Positions 37,703 through 46,836 of a stretch of DNA of 64,000 bases are shown piece after piece. How positions within the stretch are numbered: position 1 is the first letter of the stretch; each line of letters begins with the position of its first letter. Origin of the DNA: CAYYKK01 sp046351395 (GTDB taxonomy: Bacteria; Myxococcota_A; Polyangia; Polyangiales; Polyangiaceae); contig JAXLYP010000013.1 of assembly GCA_046351395.1 (NCBI GenBank), positions 186,001 to 250,000 on the forward strand, read 5' to 3'. The notes under the pieces are model-generated. The model did no database searches, was not told the origin of the DNA, and was given only the letters and a program-made list of their open reading frames with translations. The translations under genes and the position numbers were made by a program.

Positions 37703-37945
37703 ATGCGAAAACTCGTCGGGAGCGCCGTCGCGCTCGTCCTCGTCGCAACGATGGTCGCGGCCTGCGGTGGCTACACCCAAGAGGAGGCGGAGGCGCGCTG
37801 CACCCAGGAGGCGGCCGCGCACGCGGGCGGCGCGTGCTTCGACGGATCGACGACGCAGTCCTGCGTCGACGCGCACATGGAGTGCGGCGACGAGGCCGTC
37901 GAGGACGGCGCGTGCCCCCTCAAGTACAGCTGCCCCACCGACTGA
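37703..37945 (+). CDS. Small Cys-rich lipoprotein
   Basis: This 80-residue protein has a good lipoprotein signal (VGSAVALVLVATMVAAC, lipobox VAAC, Cys 21). The mature part of 60 residues has six further Cys, enough for a disulfide-knotted fold. The function is unknown, but similar tiny Cys-rich lipoproteins are common in myxobacteria. ATG 37703 is the only reasonable start. It precedes the VanW gene by 18 bases and may be co-translated with it. Confidence 0.6.
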   Translation: MRKLVGSAVALVLVATMVAACGGYTQEEAEARCTQEAAAHAGGACFDGSTTQSCVDAHMECGDEAVEDGACPLKYSCPTD

Positions 37946-37963
37946 CGCTTCGCGGAGACGTTC

Positions 37964-40063
37964 GTGGCAGCACCTCGCGGCGTTCTTCCAGAAGAGACCG
38001 ATGGCGCGCGCGGCACCGACGCCGTGTTCGCGGGGCGGCGCGCGCCGACGGGGCTGCTCGGTCGACTGGTTCGCCTCGAGAAGGTCCTCATCGCGATCTC
38101 GCTCGTCCTGCTCCTCGCCGGCGTCGGCATGTTCGTCGCGGAGAGCTCGGCGGACGCGGCGCACGTCGAGTCCGGGATCGCGCTCGACGGCGTGGACGTC
38201 TCCGGGCTCGACGCGGACGGCCTGCGCGCGGCGCTCGACGCGCTCGAGTCGAAGCTCTCGCACCGCCCGCTGCGCCTCGCCCACGCCGGGCGCGAGGTGG
38301 TGTTCGACCCATCCACGGCGGCGTTCGCGATCGATCGGGAGGCGACGGTCCAGGCCGTCCTCGCGGCGGGCCGCGACCGCTCTTTCCTCGCTCGCCTCCG
38401 GAGTCTCGTCGGGCGCCGGACGAACGTCCCCATCGTGGTGTCGCTGGACGCCGAGGCGCTCCGCGCCCAGATGACGGCGTGGGAGGCCGCGCTCGTCGCG
38501 GACGCGCCGTCGCTCGGCGCCGTGCGCTTCGAAGGGGCGACCCCCGTCGCCGTCCCTCCGAAGGCGGGGTCGCGCGTCACCCGCGACGCGCTCGAGGCCG
38601 CGATTCGCGCCCGGCTCGAGGCCTCGAGCGACGCTCCGATCGACGTGCCCGTCGAGAGCTTCACGCCCACGCTCGGCGCCTCGGACGTGAAGGCCGCGGT
38701 CGATCGCGCGGCGGAGCTCACGCGCGGCCCCATCACGCTGGTGCGCGAGCCCACGGCGCAAGAGATCGCGGACGCGGACGCCGCGGAGGCGCGCCGACAG
38801 AAGCAGATCGACGAGCAGAAGGCGCTCGCGCCGAAGCTCAAGAAGCGAAAGAAGAAGGGAGAGCCCGCCGCCCCGCCGCCGAAGCCGCCCCCGCCCGTCC
38901 CGCGGCCCGAGACGATCTCGCTCACGTTCACGCCGAGCGATCTCGCCGCCGCGATCCGCACGCGAACGACGGACGACGGAAAGGCGATCGAGGTCTCGAT
39001 CGACCCGGCGGACGTCGCGCGCAAGCTCGAGTCCATCGCGGACAAGCTCGCGGACTCCGCGCGCGACGCGCGGTTCGAGATCGACGCCGAGGATCACGTC
39101 ACCATCGTGCCGAGCCGGACGGGGACGCGCGTCGATCCCGAGAAGGTCATCCCCGCGCTCCTCGCCGCCGCGAAGACCGCGGATCGCAAGGGCGAGCTGC
39201 CGGTGGATCGCGGCGTCGAGCCCGCGCTCACCACGGAGGCCGCCGAGGCGCTCCACATCGACGGGCTCGTCACCAAGTTCACGACGCGCCACCCGTGCTG
39301 CCAGCCCCGCGTCGTCAACATCCACCGCATCGCCGACATGATGGACGGCGTCCTCGTGAAGCCGGGCGAGACGTTCAGCGTCAACAAGTGGGTCGGCCCC
39401 CGGACCACGGAGCGGGGCTTCGTGCTCGCGCCCAGCATCGGGGACGGCGAGATGGTCGACACGGTGGGCGGCGGCATCAGCCAGTTCGCGACGACGCTCT
39501 TCAATTGCCTCTTCGACGCGGGCTACGCGATCAAAGAGCGCAAAGCGCACAGCTACTGGTTCCCCCGCTACCCGATGGGCATCGAGGCGACCCTCTCGGA
39601 TCCGTACCCGGACCTCGCGTTCTACAACGACAGCGAGGCGGGGATCCTCATCAAGGCGAAGTACGACAAGACGAGCATCACGGTCCGACTCTACGGGAAC
39701 AACGGCGGACGGAAGGTGGAGCGCCACGTCTCCGCGCCGTTCGACCTCACGCAGCCCAAGATCGAGTACGAGGCGAACGATGCGATGGAGCCGGACGAGG
39801 AGAAGGTGATCGACAAGGGCACGAACGGCTGGAGCGTCTGGGCGAGCCGCACGATCACGTTCCCTGGAGGGGAGCGTCGCGAGGAGAAGCGCAAGGTCAC
39901 GTACAACCCGCGCACCCGCGTGGTCCGCGTCCACTCCTGCAACATCCCGAAGGACGAGGACGGGTACACCGGCAAGCCCTGCCCGAAGCCGAAGGACGAC
40001 GACGGCGACTCCGGCTCGAGCGGCACCGGGTTCGATCCCCAAACGAGCGACCCGACGCTCTGA
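37964..40063 (+). CDS. VanW-family membrane-anchored protein
   Basis: This 699-residue protein has a short cytoplasmic segment, one transmembrane helix (LIAISLVLLLAGVGMFVAE, about 41-59) and two putative peptidoglycan-binding type 4 domains (about 65-275 and 330-430). They are joined by a Lys/Pro-rich linker that contains KKRKKKGEP and PPKPPPPVPRP. A VanW domain covers about 435-640, with TTRHPCCQPRVVNIHRIAD, PGETFSVNKWVG, GGGISQFATTLFNC and AHSYWFPRYPMG. VanW proteins are linked to cell-wall or glycopeptide response, but their reaction is not known. GTG at 37964 has GGAGA upstream. A polar Asp/Ser-rich tail ends the protein. Confidence 0.85.
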   Translation: MAAPRGVLPEETDGARGTDAVFAGRRAPTGLLGRLVRLEKVLIAISLVLLLAGVGMFVAESSADAAHVESGIALDGVDVSGLDADGLRAALDALESKLSHRPLRLAHAGREVVFDPSTAAFAIDREATVQAVLAAGRDRSFLARLRSLVGRRTNVPIVVSLDAEALRAQMTAWEAALVADAPSLGAVRFEGATPVAVPPKAGSRVTRDALEAAIRARLEASSDAPIDVPVESFTPTLGASDVKAAVDRAAELTRGPITLVREPTAQEIADADAAEARRQKQIDEQKALAPKLKKRKKKGEPAAPPPKPPPPVPRPETISLTFTPSDLAAAIRTRTTDDGKAIEVSIDPADVARKLESIADKLADSARDARFEIDAEDHVTIVPSRTGTRVDPEKVIPALLAAAKTADRKGELPVDRGVEPALTTEAAEALHIDGLVTKFTTRHPCCQPRVVNIHRIADMMDGVLVKPGETFSVNKWVGPRTTERGFVLAPSIGDGEMVDTVGGGISQFATTLFNCLFDAGYAIKERKAHSYWFPRYPMGIEATLSDPYPDLAFYNDSEAGILIKAKYDKTSITVRLYGNNGGRKVERHVSAPFDLTQPKIEYEANDAMEPDEEKVIDKGTNGWSVWASRTITFPGGERREEKRKVTYNPRTRVVRVHSCNIPKDEDGYTGKPCPKPKDDDGDSGSSGTGFDPQTSDPTL

Positions 40064-40075
40064 CCTGAGGCACGC

Positions 40076-42304
40076 GTGAGCCTCCGGTCTCCCGAGCGGT
40101 TGTTCGTCCGAGGCCCGCTGCGCGCGGAGCTCCTCGCGATCGCGTGGGAGGGGTTCTCGGCGGTGCTCTTCGGGTCGACCGTGCTCCCGGAGGTCGGCTC
40201 CTCGCCGTGGCCTTCGATCGCGTTCGCCGGATCGCTCCTGCTCTCCGCCGTCCTCCTGCCGACGCTCCTGAAGCTCGGCCGGCGCGGGCTCGTGATCGCG
40301 GGGGCGATGCGCGTCGTCGCGTGGCCGCTCTCGCTCCTCACGCTCACCGACGACGCCCGCGTCCTGGTCGCGACGGCGGCGTTCGGCGCGATGGCGTGGG
40401 CGCTCCGCCGCGCGATCTACCGGCGCGAGCTCTGGCGCTTCGATCCGGTGAAGGACGGCGCGAGCGGGGGGCTCGTGCGCGCGCGCCTCGCCGAGAGCGC
40501 GATGGTGACGGGGATCATCGGCGGGCACGTGCTCGTCCTCTTCAGCGTCGCGTTCCTCCACGCGGACTCGAAGATGCTCTTCCAGGGCTGGTGGACGTTC
40601 GTCCCCACGATCGGGATCGGCGCGACGGCCGTGTTCACGATCGTCGTGCGCCTCCTCTCGCGCCCCCTCATCGACGCGCTCGCGGGCGGCCCGGGGGGCG
40701 ATCCGGCGCGCATGCGCGAGGCGATCGCCGCCGCGCACAAACTCCCGCTCCGCCTCTCGCTCTTGAACTTCGGAATCTGGGTCGCGTGCACGACCGTGGG
40801 CGTCTTCTACTTCCGCACGAGCCCGGATCGGTTCGAGGTCCTCGACGCGATCATGCAGATCGCCTACGCGGCGCTCTTCTCCTGGGGCGTCTCGTTCTCC
40901 CAGCGAGGGTGGGACCGAGAGACCCTCGAGCCCGTGGAGCGCCTCCTCTCCTCGTGGCTGCCAGCGGGGGCGCGGGCTCCCGCGGCGGAGCCGGAGCGCG
41001 CGCTGCCCCTCCGATCGCGCATGTTCCGCGACTTCGGCGGGCCGCTCGTGTTCACGGCCGCGCTCTCGCTGCTCTCCTCGATCGGCCTCTACCGGACGAT
41101 CAACCGCGCGGTCAGCGTGCGCGAGGATCTCAACGCGATCCTCGCGCTCTCGGCGGCGTTCGTCCTCCTCGTGATCGCGGTCGGCGCGGTGATCCTCCGC
41201 GTCGCGCGGAACCTCTCGCGACCCCTCTCCATCGTCGCGGGGACCGCCGAGACGGTGGCCGCGGGCCGGCTCGAGGCGCGGGTCGACGAGGTGGTCGGCC
41301 CGGAGGAGGTGGTCGGGCTCGCCCGGAGCGTGGAGCGCATGCGCGAGACGCTGGCGCGGACCATCGCCGAGCTCGAGCACGAGCGGGCGACGCTCGAGGC
41401 GAACGTGAAGACGCGCACCGCCGAGCTCACGCGCGCGCTCGAGGAGCTCCGGGACGCGCAGGCGGCGCTCGTCCAGGGCGAGCGCCTCGCCTCGATCGGC
41501 GAGCTCGTCGCCGGCGTCGCGCACGAGATCTACAACCCGCTCAACGCCGTCGCGGGCTCCACCGAGCCGCTCGAGCGCGTCGCCGCGGACGTGCGCGCGA
41601 TGCTCGACGCGTACCGGAGCGCGGAGGCCGCGCTCCCGAAGGATCACCGGGAACGCATCGAGAAGCTCAGGCGGGAGCTCGACATCGACGCGTCCCTCGA
41701 CGACCTCGTCGGCATCTCGAGCCTCGTGAAGCGCGCGACGAATCGGACCGTGCGGATCGTCCAGAACCTCAAGAACTTCTCGCGTCGACCGGTGGAGGCG
41801 CAGCCCGCGGATCTCCACGCCGCGCTCGACGAGACGCTCCTCCTGCTCGGCTCGCGCATCCGCCAGTCGTGCATCCAAGTAACGACGGATTTCGCGCGGG
41901 ACACGCTGCCCGAGGTCACGTGCCGGGTCGGCGAGATCAACCAGGTGTTCATGAACCTCCTCATGAACTCGATCCAGGCGCTCGAGTCCGTCCCCGAGGA
42001 GGAGCGCGGCCGGGGGAGCGACGCGGACGCGTCGCTCCGCCAAATCCGCATCGAGACGCGCGCGGAGAGGACCGCGGACAAGGCGTCGGCGGTCATCTCG
42101 TTCGCGGACAACGGGCCGGGCGTCCCCGAGGAGATCGAGTCGAAGATCTTCACGCCGTTCTTCACGACGAAGCCAGCCGGCCAGGGTACCGGGCTCGGGC
42201 TCTCGATCTCGAGCGACATCATCCGCAAGCACGGCGGCACACTCACGCTCGAACGCGCGAAAGGTGCGCAGGGTGCGCGCCTCGTGGTCCGGCTCCCCCT
42301 CTGA
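40076..42304 (+). CDS. Membrane sensor histidine kinase
   Basis: This 742-residue protein has about eight hydrophobic helices in the first 380 residues, forming a membrane-embedded sensor without a large periplasmic loop. A HAMP-like segment (about 385-440) and a coiled coil follow, then the dimerisation helix with phosphorylated His in GVAHEIYNPLNAV. The ATPase has NLLMNSIQAL, DNGPGVPE and GTGLGLSIS. The structure resembles myxobacterial lone kinases that lack an adjacent response regulator. GTG 40076 is used; it lies 12 bases after the VanW stop, so the two are likely in one transcript. The signal and partner are unknown. Confidence 0.9.
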   Translation: MSLRSPERLFVRGPLRAELLAIAWEGFSAVLFGSTVLPEVGSSPWPSIAFAGSLLLSAVLLPTLLKLGRRGLVIAGAMRVVAWPLSLLTLTDDARVLVATAAFGAMAWALRRAIYRRELWRFDPVKDGASGGLVRARLAESAMVTGIIGGHVLVLFSVAFLHADSKMLFQGWWTFVPTIGIGATAVFTIVVRLLSRPLIDALAGGPGGDPARMREAIAAAHKLPLRLSLLNFGIWVACTTVGVFYFRTSPDRFEVLDAIMQIAYAALFSWGVSFSQRGWDRETLEPVERLLSSWLPAGARAPAAEPERALPLRSRMFRDFGGPLVFTAALSLLSSIGLYRTINRAVSVREDLNAILALSAAFVLLVIAVGAVILRVARNLSRPLSIVAGTAETVAAGRLEARVDEVVGPEEVVGLARSVERMRETLARTIAELEHERATLEANVKTRTAELTRALEELRDAQAALVQGERLASIGELVAGVAHEIYNPLNAVAGSTEPLERVAADVRAMLDAYRSAEAALPKDHRERIEKLRRELDIDASLDDLVGISSLVKRATNRTVRIVQNLKNFSRRPVEAQPADLHAALDETLLLLGSRIRQSCIQVTTDFARDTLPEVTCRVGEINQVFMNLLMNSIQALESVPEEERGRGSDADASLRQIRIETRAERTADKASAVISFADNGPGVPEEIESKIFTPFFTTKPAGQGTGLGLSISSDIIRKHGGTLTLERAKGAQGARLVVRLPL

Positions 42305-42327
42305 CGTGTAGGTGGCCGAAAGGGCTG

Positions 42328-42356
42328 GCTTCCGTCGCGGGATGCTCTGTTACATT
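42328..42356 (+). promoter_or_regulatory. Possible extended minus-10 promoter before kinase gene
   Basis: TGTTACATT (42348-42356) fits an extended minus-10 (TG-N-TACATT, four of six to TATAAT), in an otherwise GC-rich gap. CTTCCG-like sequence about 16-17 bases upstream is a poor minus-35. It lies 65 bases before the kinase ATG. The support is weak. Confidence 0.25.
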
Positions 42357-42420
42357 CGTCGCTCCAGCCGTCCGTTTCGCGCGAGCCGTTCGCGCGAGTG
42401 ATCGGGAGATCAGAATAGAT

Positions 42421-44145
42421 ATGGAGTCACGCGTGGTAGCGAAGTCGTCGAGCCGCAGTGCAGATCCACTCATCGGGAAAGTGGTCGCAGGGCGCTATCG
42501 CCTCGAGGCTCGCCTCGGGGAAGGCGGCATGGGCGTGGTCTATCGGGCGCGCCACGTCCTCATCGACCGCGTCGTCGCGTTGAAGCTCATCCGCCCCGAC
42601 CTCCGCGGCGAGACCCACCTTCGCGCCTGGATGCTGCGCGAGGCGCGCGCGGCGAACCGCGTCGATCACGCGCACATCATCGACATCCACGACATCGGCG
42701 AGACGGAGGAGGGCGAGCTCTACCTCGTCATGGAGTACCTCATCGGCACGCCCCTCTCGCAGGAGCTCGCGCGCGGCCCCATGCCGTTCGCGCGCGCGAT
42801 CGACGTCCTCGAGCAGATGTGCGCCGCGCTCGCGCGCGCGCACGACCTCGGCGTCGTGCACCGCGATCTGAAGAGCGACAACATCCTCCTCACCGCCAAG
42901 GGCGGCCGCAAAGACTTCGTGAAGATCCTCGATTTCGGGCTCGCGGCGATCGCGCGCGACCCGCGCCTCGCGCCGAAGGGCGCGGTGTTCGGGACGCCCG
43001 AGTACATGTCGCCCGAGCAGGCGCGAGGGGAGGAGGCGAGCGCGCAGTCGGATCTCTACGCGCTCGGCATCCTCCTGTTCGAGATGCTGACGGGCCAGCT
43101 GCCCTTCAAGTCGAACGACCGCGAGGCCCTCCTCGAGATGCAGCGGACGATGCCGGCGCCCAAGCCGCGCGCGATCCGCCCGGACGCGAACCCGCAGGGA
43201 GAGGCGATCTCGCTTCGGCTCCTCGAGAAGGATCCGCGCAAGCGCTTCCAGGACGCCCACCACCTCCAGGAGGAGCTGAAGGCGCTCCAGCGGAGCCTGC
43301 CCACGCAGGCGTGGGACATCGACGGTGGGGGCGGCGAACCGGCCGCGCCGCCGCCGCCGCCGCCGCCGCAGACCGCAGGTGTCACGGAGTGGGCGAGCCG
43401 CGCGGCGCTCTTCGGGCGGATGGTGTCGCGCGCGTACCCCGCGGGCGCCGCGCCCGCGGACGTGACGGCGGCGCTCGCGCGCACGTGGGATCTCGCGGCG
43501 CGCGCGAACCACCTCGAGGGCGAGGTCGCGTCGTACACCCGCAAGCTCGACGCGCTCGAGCGCCGCGGACGCGCGCTCCGCGCGGAGATCGGCCGCAAGG
43601 TCGAGGAGCTCGCGCACGAGGAGTCGCGCGTGTTGCGCGAAGCGGCGGCGGACGGCGAGGATGTGGAGAAGGTCCGCTCCGAGCTCGCGGTCGTCGACAA
43701 GAACGCGCTCGTCACGCGGCAGGCGGCGGACGCGGCGCTCCGCACGGGCGGCCCCGTCGACCCGCAGATCTTCGAGCGGTGCGGCGCCGCGCAGGCGACC
43801 GCGAAGGCGAAGCGCGAGCAGTTCGCGCGGTACGAGGCGAAGAAGAACGCGCGCGAGGCGACGGCCCGGGATCTGCGGCGCCAGATCGACGAGCTCCGCG
43901 CCCAGCTCGTGCGCTACGCGGAGGCGCTCGAGGAAGATCTCGCCTCGGGTCGGGAGAAGGTCGCGCAGCGCACGCGCGAGGGCGTGACGTTCGAGAAGAC
44001 GTTCAGCGACGCGACCCAGACCCTCCTCTCGCACCTCCGGAACCGCCCCGAGTGCCGCGATCTGATGACGCAGCTCCTGAACGCACAGGGCGAGGCGATG
44101 GGCGAGAAGCCGCAGCCGAACCAGCCGCGCACGAACGAGCTCTGA
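42421..44145 (+). CDS. Soluble Ser/Thr kinase with long coiled-coil tail
   Basis: This is a 574-residue protein. The kinase domain (about 22-285) has LGEGGMGVVYRA, Lys in VALKLI, HRDLKSDN, DFG in ILDFGLAA and the segment end EYMSPEQARG. A poly-Pro hinge near residue 308 leads into about 200 residues of Ala/Arg/Glu-rich coiled coil (from AARANHLEGEVASYTRKLD to about residue 530), then a short C-terminal helix. There is no membrane segment, so this is a cytosolic kinase that probably oligomerises or docks through its coiled coil. Myxobacteria have many such kinases with variable tails. ATG 42421 begins 117 bases after the histidine kinase gene. Confidence 0.9.
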   Translation: MESRVVAKSSSRSADPLIGKVVAGRYRLEARLGEGGMGVVYRARHVLIDRVVALKLIRPDLRGETHLRAWMLREARAANRVDHAHIIDIHDIGETEEGELYLVMEYLIGTPLSQELARGPMPFARAIDVLEQMCAALARAHDLGVVHRDLKSDNILLTAKGGRKDFVKILDFGLAAIARDPRLAPKGAVFGTPEYMSPEQARGEEASAQSDLYALGILLFEMLTGQLPFKSNDREALLEMQRTMPAPKPRAIRPDANPQGEAISLRLLEKDPRKRFQDAHHLQEELKALQRSLPTQAWDIDGGGGEPAAPPPPPPPQTAGVTEWASRAALFGRMVSRAYPAGAAPADVTAALARTWDLAARANHLEGEVASYTRKLDALERRGRALRAEIGRKVEELAHEESRVLREAAADGEDVEKVRSELAVVDKNALVTRQAADAALRTGGPVDPQIFERCGAAQATAKAKREQFARYEAKKNAREATARDLRRQIDELRAQLVRYAEALEEDLASGREKVAQRTREGVTFEKTFSDATQTLLSHLRNRPECRDLMTQLLNAQGEAMGEKPQPNQPRTNEL

Positions 44146-44164
44146 TCGCGAGGTCGCGGAGGGC

Positions 44165-44194
44165 GGTGACGCCGCGCGAGCGCGCGACGTCACC
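44165..44194. terminator. Strong hairpin between convergent genes
   Basis: GGTGACG (44165-44171) pairs with CGTCACC (44188-44194). The stem continues inward with five GC pairs after one C-A mismatch, around a four-base loop GAGC. It lies between the kinase stop (44145) and the Cys-rich lipoprotein stop (44218). This is the longest intergenic stem in the window and probably stops both transcripts. Confidence 0.65.
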
Positions 44195-44217
44195 CCGCTC
44201 GGCGGCGGTGCCCGACC

Positions 44218-44937
44218 TCAGGGCGGGCACCCCTGGTTCGGGGGCCCGCACTTCGACTCGCCCGTCCCGGGATCGATGTCGCACGCCCCGTTCGGACAAT
44301 CCGCGTCTTTGATGCAGTCGCCCGGGTAGACGCAAGCGAAGCCGTCCGGCGCAGGGTGACTGCAGCACGGGTTGTTCCCCACGAGCAGACATTCACCACC
44401 CGGCTTCGCCGTGCAGTCCGCGTCGACGAAGCAGGTCGCGTGGACGCAATGCCGCTTCGGGAGGCCGAACGCGCCGTCGGGGCCGCAGACGGAGTCGGGA
44501 TCGTTCTGCTTGCAGTCCGCGTCGGTCGCACAGTCGTCGACCACGCACCGGTTGAACCCGGGGAACGCGCCGCCGCAGAACTGGAGATCGGGGCCCGCGT
44601 AGCACGCGCCGCCTCCCTTCGCGGCGCAGTCGGCGGTGGAGCAGCACTCGTCCCCGCCGCCGGGCATCTCGCACATCGTGGCCTCGCTCGGCGAAGACAC
44701 GCAGATCTTGTGGCTCCCGAAGAGGACGCACGACCCGGCCATGCAGTCCTTGTCGTCGATGCAATCGCCGTGGGTATCCATCCCGGTCGAGGAGCTCGCC
44801 ACCGACGAGCTCGACGAGGTCGACCCCTGCGCGGAGCTCGAAGACGCGCTCCCGCCCGTCGAGGTCGTGGTGGAGGCATCGTCACAGCCCGCCGTCGAGG
44901 CGAGCACCAAGAGAGCACCGAAGACAGCAAGTCGCAT
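44218..44937 (-). CDS. Cys-rich lipoprotein
   Basis: This 239-residue protein has a lipoprotein signal ending in TAGC (Cys 18), a Ser/Thr/Gly linker to about residue 50, and a region with more than 20 Cys. The spacing DCIDDKDC, CCSTADCA, DDCATDADCK, CFVDADC and DCIKDADC repeats a C-x5-C-type unit near Asp residues, like the Dickkopf/EB-type disulfide modules often found in myxobacterial exported proteins. The function is unknown. It is convergent on the coiled-coil kinase gene and divergent from the TfoX-N gene. Confidence 0.7.
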   Translation of the reverse strand: MRLAVFGALLVLASTAGCDDASTTTSTGGSASSSSAQGSTSSSSSVASSSTGMDTHGDCIDDKDCMAGSCVLFGSHKICVSSPSEATMCEMPGGGDECCSTADCAAKGGGACYAGPDLQFCGGAFPGFNRCVVDDCATDADCKQNDPDSVCGPDGAFGLPKRHCVHATCFVDADCTAKPGGECLLVGNNPCCSHPAPDGFACVYPGDCIKDADCPNGACDIDPGTGESKCGPPNQGCPP

Positions 44938-45047
44938 CCCCCAATCTTCGCACGGCGCGGCCTTGGTGCGGCGTTGGGGATGGCCGGCGCGCGCGGGCTC
45001 TGCGTCCTCCTGGTGGCGACGCCCCGGTTGGCGGAAGATCGGCCCGC

Positions 45048-45446
45048 ATGGTCTACAGCGAAGAGCTCGCGATGCGTGTTCGAGGCGCCCTCGCCGAGCG
45101 CGACGACGTCATCGAGAAGAAGATGTTCGGCGGGCTCTGCTTCATGGTGGCGGGGAGCATGGCGTGCGGCATCGTCGGAGACGACCTGCTCGCGCGCGTG
45201 GGCGACGGGTACGAGGCCGCGCTCGCGCGCCCGCACGCGCGCGTGATGGACTTCACGGGTCGGCCACTGAAGGGGTTCGTGATCGTCGCCGCCGCCGGCG
45301 TCCGCACGACGCCCGCGCTCGCGAGGTGGGTCCGCGAAGGCGTCGCGTTCGCCACGTCCCCCGAACAGATCGAGAAGCAGCGCAAAGCGGCTCAGCGCCC
45401 CAAGCGAAAGCGCGCTTTCCCGAAGAGCGCCGGGCGCTTCAGGTAG
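45048..45446 (+). CDS. TfoX/Sxy N-terminal domain protein
   Basis: This 132-residue protein is a single TfoX-N domain, with FGGLCFMVAGSMACGIVGDDLLARVG and MDFTGRPLKGFVIV at the positions expected. The tail is basic (RKAAQRPKRKRAFPK). Full TfoX/Sxy proteins regulate competence in gammaproteobacteria, but lone N-terminal-domain proteins in other bacteria have no proven function. The ATG at 45048 follows the lipoprotein's divergent start by 110 bases. The call is secure for the fold and weak for the role. Confidence 0.75.
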   Translation: MVYSEELAMRVRGALAERDDVIEKKMFGGLCFMVAGSMACGIVGDDLLARVGDGYEAALARPHARVMDFTGRPLKGFVIVAAAGVRTTPALARWVREGVAFATSPEQIEKQRKAAQRPKRKRAFPKSAGRFR

Positions 45447-45815
45447 CTCCGACGTCGCTCGAGCCGCCGCGAACGCCTTGCGGTCGTCCTCGCGGAAGTC
45501 CGTGGGGCGGTCCGCGTGAAGCAGACAGTCGCTCCGGGACACTACGCGTCTGGCGAGATAGGCATGACGCGCGTGCGCGTCGTGCTCGCCGTTCAGCCGC
45601 CCGTACCTTGGCGACCGCTGTGCTCCTCGGGCGAGGCCCCGCAGAACCGGCATTCGAAGGGGTTCATTGGATGCGGCTCGCTGTTCCTTGGTCGCGCGTG
45701 GTGTGCGCGCGGCCGAACTGGGGAGTGAGCGTTTGGAACATGGGATCCTCCGGATGCCCCGAGGGGGCGCGCTCGTGCGCATGAACGGGCTTCGCGTGCG
45801 CGCGACGCTCGACAG
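45447..45815. other. 369-bp stretch without a supported gene
   Basis: No frame on either strand shows convincing coding character. A 24-codon minus-strand frame (ATG 45667, stop 45593) encodes a CxxC-containing peptide (ECRFCGASPEE) that looks like a zinc-ribbon fragment but is too short to call. No tRNA or strong hairpin was seen. It may be remnant sequence. Confidence 0.4.
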
Positions 45816-46184
45816 TCAATGGGGTGAGATGGGGCGCCGACCCTCGTGCAGTGATCGTCGCACCCCCTCGACCAGCACCTCGTCCCGGTCGGCGGTCACC
45901 GCGAGCAGTTGGAAGCGCGACGAGAACCACGCGAAGTCGGTCGCGGTCGCCCAGAGAAGCGCCGCGGGCGCCTCGCGCCTTCGCGAGAGCTCGATCAGGA
46001 ACTGGGCGACGCCGAGCAGCGCCCTGTCGGCGTCCGGCGCAGGCTCCGAAGCCCGCTCCGGGCCGAACGCGCCGCGGCCCCGAGACGCGCCGCGCGTGTG
46101 CGCTTTTGAGCGCGCCCTCCGCGCACTCGCGGCATCGCCGCCGAGCGCTCGGGCGAACTCGGCGCGCCAGGCGCCCGGCAGCAT
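45816..46184 (-). CDS. Hypothetical protein
   Basis: This 122-residue frame has an Ala/Arg-rich first half of low complexity and a more protein-like second half (LLGVAQFLIELSRRREAPAA; TDFAWFSSRFQLLAVTADRDEV). No family is recognised. It follows the DUF1232 gene on the same strand with 42 bases between them, which favours it as a real gene. The first half may not be translated if a later start is used. Confidence 0.4.
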   Translation of the reverse strand: MLPGAWRAEFARALGGDAASARRARSKAHTRGASRGRGAFGPERASEPAPDADRALLGVAQFLIELSRRREAPAALLWATATDFAWFSSRFQLLAVTADRDEVLVEGVRRSLHEGRRPISPH

Positions 46185-46226
46185 CGGGCTCGGGCGGGCG
46201 CGCTCGACGGGAGCGGCGCCCGGTGA

Positions 46227-46769
46227 TCAGGCGGGGAGCTTCGCGCTCAGGAACGACGAGAGCTTCACGATGTTCTTCTCGTCGCGCGCAAAGCTCGGCG
46301 CCTGGTAGCTCGCCGCCCAGCCGCGGACCTCGGTCAGGAAGGCGGCGCGGCTCGCCTCGTCCTCCACGATCTCCTGGGTCGTTCGCCCGCGCGCGGCGCC
46401 GGTCACGAGGTTCTTCGCGTACGCGACGAGGCGGGCGTGCGTGCCCTCGAGGAGCTCCGCGATGATCGCCGTGTCGCCGGCGAGCCGAGTGAGCGCCTCC
46501 GGCGCGCTCGCCGAGCCGAGCTCGTCCACCGCGTGCTTCGCGCCGAGTCGGAGGATGAACGCGTCGTCCAGGAAGCCGAGATCCTCGATGCCGTCCGGGA
46601 TGAGGTCGAGCGACTTGAACAAGTAGTTGAGCGCGCCCGCCACGTGGAGCTTCGCCGGCTTGTCGAGGGCGTCGCCTTCGAGCAGCGCGGCCAGATCCGT
46701 CGCGTCGGTGGCGAGCGACCGCAGCCACTCGGGGAACGTGTCGAGGCAGCGCGTGTAGAGCTCGTTCAT
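46227..46769 (-). CDS. DUF1232 (YkvA-like) protein
   Basis: This is a 180-residue protein. The DUF1232 core is visible as NYLFKSLDLIPDGIEDLGFLDDAFIL (about 48-73), which in this family forms a membrane-associated hairpin. Flanking regions are helical (MNELYTRCLDTFPEWL; ARDEKNIVKLSSFLSAKLP). The family is conserved in many bacteria without a confirmed function. The start at ATG 46769 is the first in frame. It lies 67 bases downstream of the tail-anchored kinase on the same strand. Confidence 0.8.
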   Translation of the reverse strand: MNELYTRCLDTFPEWLRSLATDATDLAALLEGDALDKPAKLHVAGALNYLFKSLDLIPDGIEDLGFLDDAFILRLGAKHAVDELGSASAPEALTRLAGDTAIIAELLEGTHARLVAYAKNLVTGAARGRTTQEIVEDEASRAAFLTEVRGWAASYQAPSFARDEKNIVKLSSFLSAKLPA

Positions 46770-46836
46770 CGGGCCGGAGCGTACGCGGAAACGAGCAGGG
46801 CGGAAGCCCCAGAACGCATGACGCGGAGGGCGAGAC

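Noticed and set aside
37164..37748. 194-codon minus-strand frame across 37164-37748 whose end (SNTEGSRRPARIRWV) looked protein-like
   Set aside because: No start codon near the protein-like part, and most of the frame is antisense to two plus-strand genes with better support.
37541..42232. A 1563-codon open frame on the minus strand, and similar very long antisense frames (for example 10321-14199 plus, 28705-32523 minus, 659-4288 minus in its upstream part)
   Set aside because: These run antisense to well-supported genes and are Arg/Glu/His-rich with no motifs. In a genome with about 90% GC at third codon positions stop codons are rare in the mirrored frames, so such frames arise without selection.
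45593..45667. 24-codon minus-strand frame with a CxxC motif (ECRFCGASPEE)
   Set aside because: Too short to support and without a ribosome binding site. Could be a remnant of a zinc-ribbon protein, but nothing around it extends the homology.
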